From CAZTTH01 sp964615975 (GTDB lineage Bacteria; Verrucomicrobiota; Lentisphaeria; JABSQK01; JAJFLO01), in NCBI GenBank assembly GCA_964615975.1, contig CAZTTH010000037.1:1-34736 (forward strand): a stretch of DNA of 34,736 nucleotides, written 5' to 3'. Position 1 is the first letter of the stretch; the number at the start of each line of letters is the position of its first letter. Both the position numbers and the translations under genes were made by a program. The notes under the pieces were generated by a model. The model was not told the DNA's origin and did not search any database. It worked only from the letters and a program-made list of their open reading frames with translations. This document shows positions 32,861 through 34,736 of the stretch, piece after piece.

Positions 32861-33136
32861 ATGAGTGACATAACTGAAACAGAAAAAAGAAAAGAGATCA
32901 TTGACAATTTTGCCATCACTGAAAAAGATACCGGATCATCTGATGTGCAAATTGCGTTGTTGACCAATCGCATCGGAAGTCTCACGGAACATCTTAAAAA
33001 ATTTCCCAAGGACATCCATTCACGTCGCGGTTTAACGATGATGGTAAATCGCCGCAAGAAACTTCTGAGTTACCTCGACAGAACACAGCACAGCCGTTAT
33101 TTGAAGATACTGAAGGAATTGAATTTACGGCATTAA
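32861..33136 (+). CDS. rpsO: 30S ribosomal protein S15
   Basis: A 91-residue primary 16S rRNA-binding protein of the small subunit platform. The sequence shows the S15 signature: TGSSDVQIALLTNRI, LTEHLKKFPKDIHSRRGLTMMVNRRKKLLSYL and the end YLKILKELNLR. The ATG at 32861 has AAGG six bases upstream, which fixes the start; a longer upstream frame has no family support. In many bacteria pnp (polynucleotide phosphorylase) follows rpsO, but here a tRNA gene and a pseudopilin gene come next. Confidence 0.98.
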   Translation: MSDITETEKRKEIIDNFAITEKDTGSSDVQIALLTNRIGSLTEHLKKFPKDIHSRRGLTMMVNRRKKLLSYLDRTQHSRYLKILKELNLRH

Positions 33137-33206
33137 TTATGCCGGTTTCCTCCTGACAATTAGAGCCGGATTTTCAAGAATAACCGTTATCCGATAGGGA
33201 TGAGCA

Positions 33207-33227
33207 GCTTGCCCTTTCTGGGCAAGC
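33207..33227 (+). terminator. Hairpin after rpsO, possible terminator
   Basis: GCTTGCCC pairs perfectly with GGGCAAGC around a TTTCT loop, an 8-bp stem about 70 bases after the rpsO stop. The T tract that should follow is poor (GCTGGTTTTC), so it may be a weak terminator or an RNA-stabilising hairpin. Confidence 0.35.
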
Positions 33228-33420
33228 GCTGGTTTTCAGATGGGGGCAAACTACTAACTCGCTAGAGTGACGCCTCTATCAACAATAAGATTCCCGAATA
33301 TTTCGCCAAACTCAGCAATGACGAGTTTTCACAAATGAAACTCGGATCGCCACATGACACATTGCTGAACTGGTAAAATCACTGCTCATGCAGGGAGGTG
33401 AAGCAAATCGCGCGGATCAT

Positions 33421-33497
33421 GGCGGGTTAGCTCAGTTGGTTAGAGCAATGGAATCATAATCCATGTGTCTGGGGTTCGAATCCCTAACCCGCTACCA
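33421..33497 (+). tRNA. tRNA with CAT anticodon, probably elongator tRNA-Met
   Basis: A complete 77-base cloverleaf with the 3' CCA encoded. The acceptor pairs GGCGGGT with ACCCGCT, with a G-U wobble at the first pair. The D arm is GCTC/GAGC with loop AGTTGGTTA. The anticodon stem is ATGGA/TCCAT with loop ATCATAA, so the anticodon CAT is at 33455-33457. The variable loop has five bases and the T arm is TGGGG-TTCGAAT-CCCTA. A CAT anticodon can belong to elongator Met, initiator Met, or Ile whose C34 becomes lysidine. The initiator is unlikely because the anticodon stem lacks its three G-C pairs. The Ile option cannot be excluded from this sequence alone. Confidence 0.95.
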
Positions 33498-33648
33498 CTT
33501 CTTCCCAGTCAAATTATCTCAGATACATCAAGATATGGTGAATAATTGCGCCATGGCAAGATTACCTTCCAATGTCTTTGATGTTAGTATCGCACGATAA
33601 AAGTCAAGCGTCGAGCCATGAAATGGTCATGAATTATGATCATATGAT

Positions 33649-34503
33649 TCACGGGCGACCCATTTCATATATCGCTCGGATTTGACTGGCGGACAGGGCT
33701 TCGGCAAATAAACAAAACTCGTCCATATACCCAATGTAGGGATATGCCAAACCCAATTGAGCGCCGATATTGAATGGTAAATTGGGGGCGGTGTTGAATG
33801 CTGTTGAAGAACCCGATGAGGTATCCTGCACCCCATCAACGTAAAAGACGACATCTGCCATTGTTGGTGTGCTGTCATTGGCAAAGACTGAAGCCACATG
33901 ATGCCATTCGCCATCATTGACTTTTATAGTGCCATCGCGATGCCCCCAATAACATTCCTGCTTCAGAATTCCCCCTTCAATATACAAGTCCCAGCATCCC
34001 GGACCAGAAAGAAAATCTCCCCAAAAACACAGGGTTCGACGTGTACTGGTGCTGAGTTTGACCCAAAGACATATGGTTCGCGATGCCGTCCCCACAATTC
34101 CCTTATAGGAATTTACCACGATGTGATCGGTACCGTCGAAATAAAGTGCTGATTTTCCCTGCCAGCGTCCCCCGTTATTTACCCAGGTAGCGCCGATAAT
34201 GGTGGATTTGAATTGCTCGACCAACAACGAAGAATTCATAGGATCACCGATCGCGGCATTCTCCATAATTGTTTCACCGGGTTTATCGAATGGGAGATAA
34301 AGGACCAGGTCAGCATCGGAACGAAGGTTGCTCTTGAACCCATTCCAGCGACCGTATTTAGCCTTTGATTTTGCCCTGCTGAATGCCGGCAAGACCAAAG
34401 ACGAAAGGATGGAGATAATTGCGATGACGACGAGTAATTCGATCAGGGTGAAGCAATGTGGATGCCGGGTTGATTGCGGGATAAGCCGTTTGCATTTTAT
34501 CAT
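33649..34503 (-). CDS. Type IV pseudopilin-like protein with a LamG/concanavalin-like domain
   Basis: A 284-residue protein with a prepilin-type N terminus: a basic leader, then FTLIELLVVIAIISILSSLVLP, in which the cleavage site lies before F and the fifth-position E is present. The rest looks like a LamG/concanavalin-type jelly roll (ALYFDGTDHIVV, ICLWVKLS, GEWHHVASVFAND, VVFYVDGVQ, GYMDEFCLFAEALSASQI). Such pseudopilin-LamG fusions are numerous in Lentisphaerae and relatives, where they are thought to be secreted or surface-displayed. The sugar or protein they bind is unknown. It is not in a secretion operon here. A palindrome TTGAGATCTCAA lies just before its start codon. Confidence 0.87.
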   Translation of the reverse strand: MIKCKRLIPQSTRHPHCFTLIELLVVIAIISILSSLVLPAFSRAKSKAKYGRWNGFKSNLRSDADLVLYLPFDKPGETIMENAAIGDPMNSSLLVEQFKSTIIGATWVNNGGRWQGKSALYFDGTDHIVVNSYKGIVGTASRTICLWVKLSTSTRRTLCFWGDFLSGPGCWDLYIEGGILKQECYWGHRDGTIKVNDGEWHHVASVFANDSTPTMADVVFYVDGVQDTSSGSSTAFNTAPNLPFNIGAQLGLAYPYIGYMDEFCLFAEALSASQIRAIYEMGRP

Positions 34504-34736
34504 ATTATTGAGATCTCAAAATAAATTTATTAACCAGTTGGAGACCCTACCGAGTGAGAGAAAAACCATCCTGCCAACCCATTGAATTATCTTTCTCATA
34601 TAAGCGAATTTTATTGGCCAGCATATTGAATATAAGCAAATCCTTTTAGCTAAGTTTTCGGATGAAATAGCTTATGGCCGGCCCATTTCAAAAATCCCAT
34701 GAATTTCACCCGCAGTCAAATCGGTGGTATAAAGGA
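34504..34736. other. Window edge, no gene seen
   Basis: The last 233 bases hold the upstream region of the pseudopilin gene on the minus strand. The palindrome TTGAGATCTCAA at 34508-34519 is the only clear element. Nothing codes convincingly, though a gene could begin beyond the edge. Confidence 0.35.

Overview
This window reads as a chromosomal segment of a Gram-negative-type bacterium, most plausibly from the PVC group (Lentisphaerota, Kiritimatiellota, Verrucomicrobiota or relatives). The basis is a type IV pseudopilin fused to a LamG-like domain, a protein ending in what looks like the TIGR04073 'exosortase-associated' domain, a short NuoG, and hairpin-rich GC repeat islands between genes. 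No rRNA is present, so the lineage is an inference. No prophage, insertion sequence or CRISPR array was found.

Left arm, + strand (1-11452). A repeat-bearing, gene-free stretch precedes a lone ABC ATPase of the FecE/BtuD type. Next come three tightly spaced genes: a periplasmic PotD-like substrate-binding protein, a membrane hybrid histidine kinase (sensor, HAMP, HisKA, HATPase, REC, HPt), and a very large GlnE-like glutamine synthetase adenylyltransferase with two ACT-like domains between its two nucleotidyltransferase halves. No permease is present, so the binding protein probably works as a sensor subunit, as NspS does for MbaA in Vibrio. The trio may link an external nitrogenous ligand to nitrogen assimilation. 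A short envelope-glycan group follows: a family 2 glycosyltransferase, a DUF2304-like membrane protein and a polysaccharide deacetylase.

Middle (11512-23960). On the minus strand lie a WecA/TagO-like polyprenyl-phosphate sugar-1-phosphate transferase and nadC. On the plus strand are a 59-residue rubredoxin and a PpiD-like double-parvulin foldase. Then, on the minus strand, come the TIGR04073-type secreted protein and a group read as gcvH - gcvPA - [repeat island] - gcvPB - recJ - rnc. The glycine decarboxylase is the split two-subunit form; gcvT is not in the window.

Right arm (24095-34736). The minus strand carries nuoG-H-I-J-K-L-M-N, the membrane arm of complex I plus a short NuoG. The genes nuoA-F are not in the window. 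Divergent from nuoG is rpsO, followed by a tRNA with a CAT anticodon and, on the minus strand, the pseudopilin/LamG gene. Upstream start codons were trimmed for nuoG, nuoH, nuoJ, nuoK, rpsO, gcvPA, gcvH and the glycosyltransferase, on the grounds of homology and ribosome binding sites.
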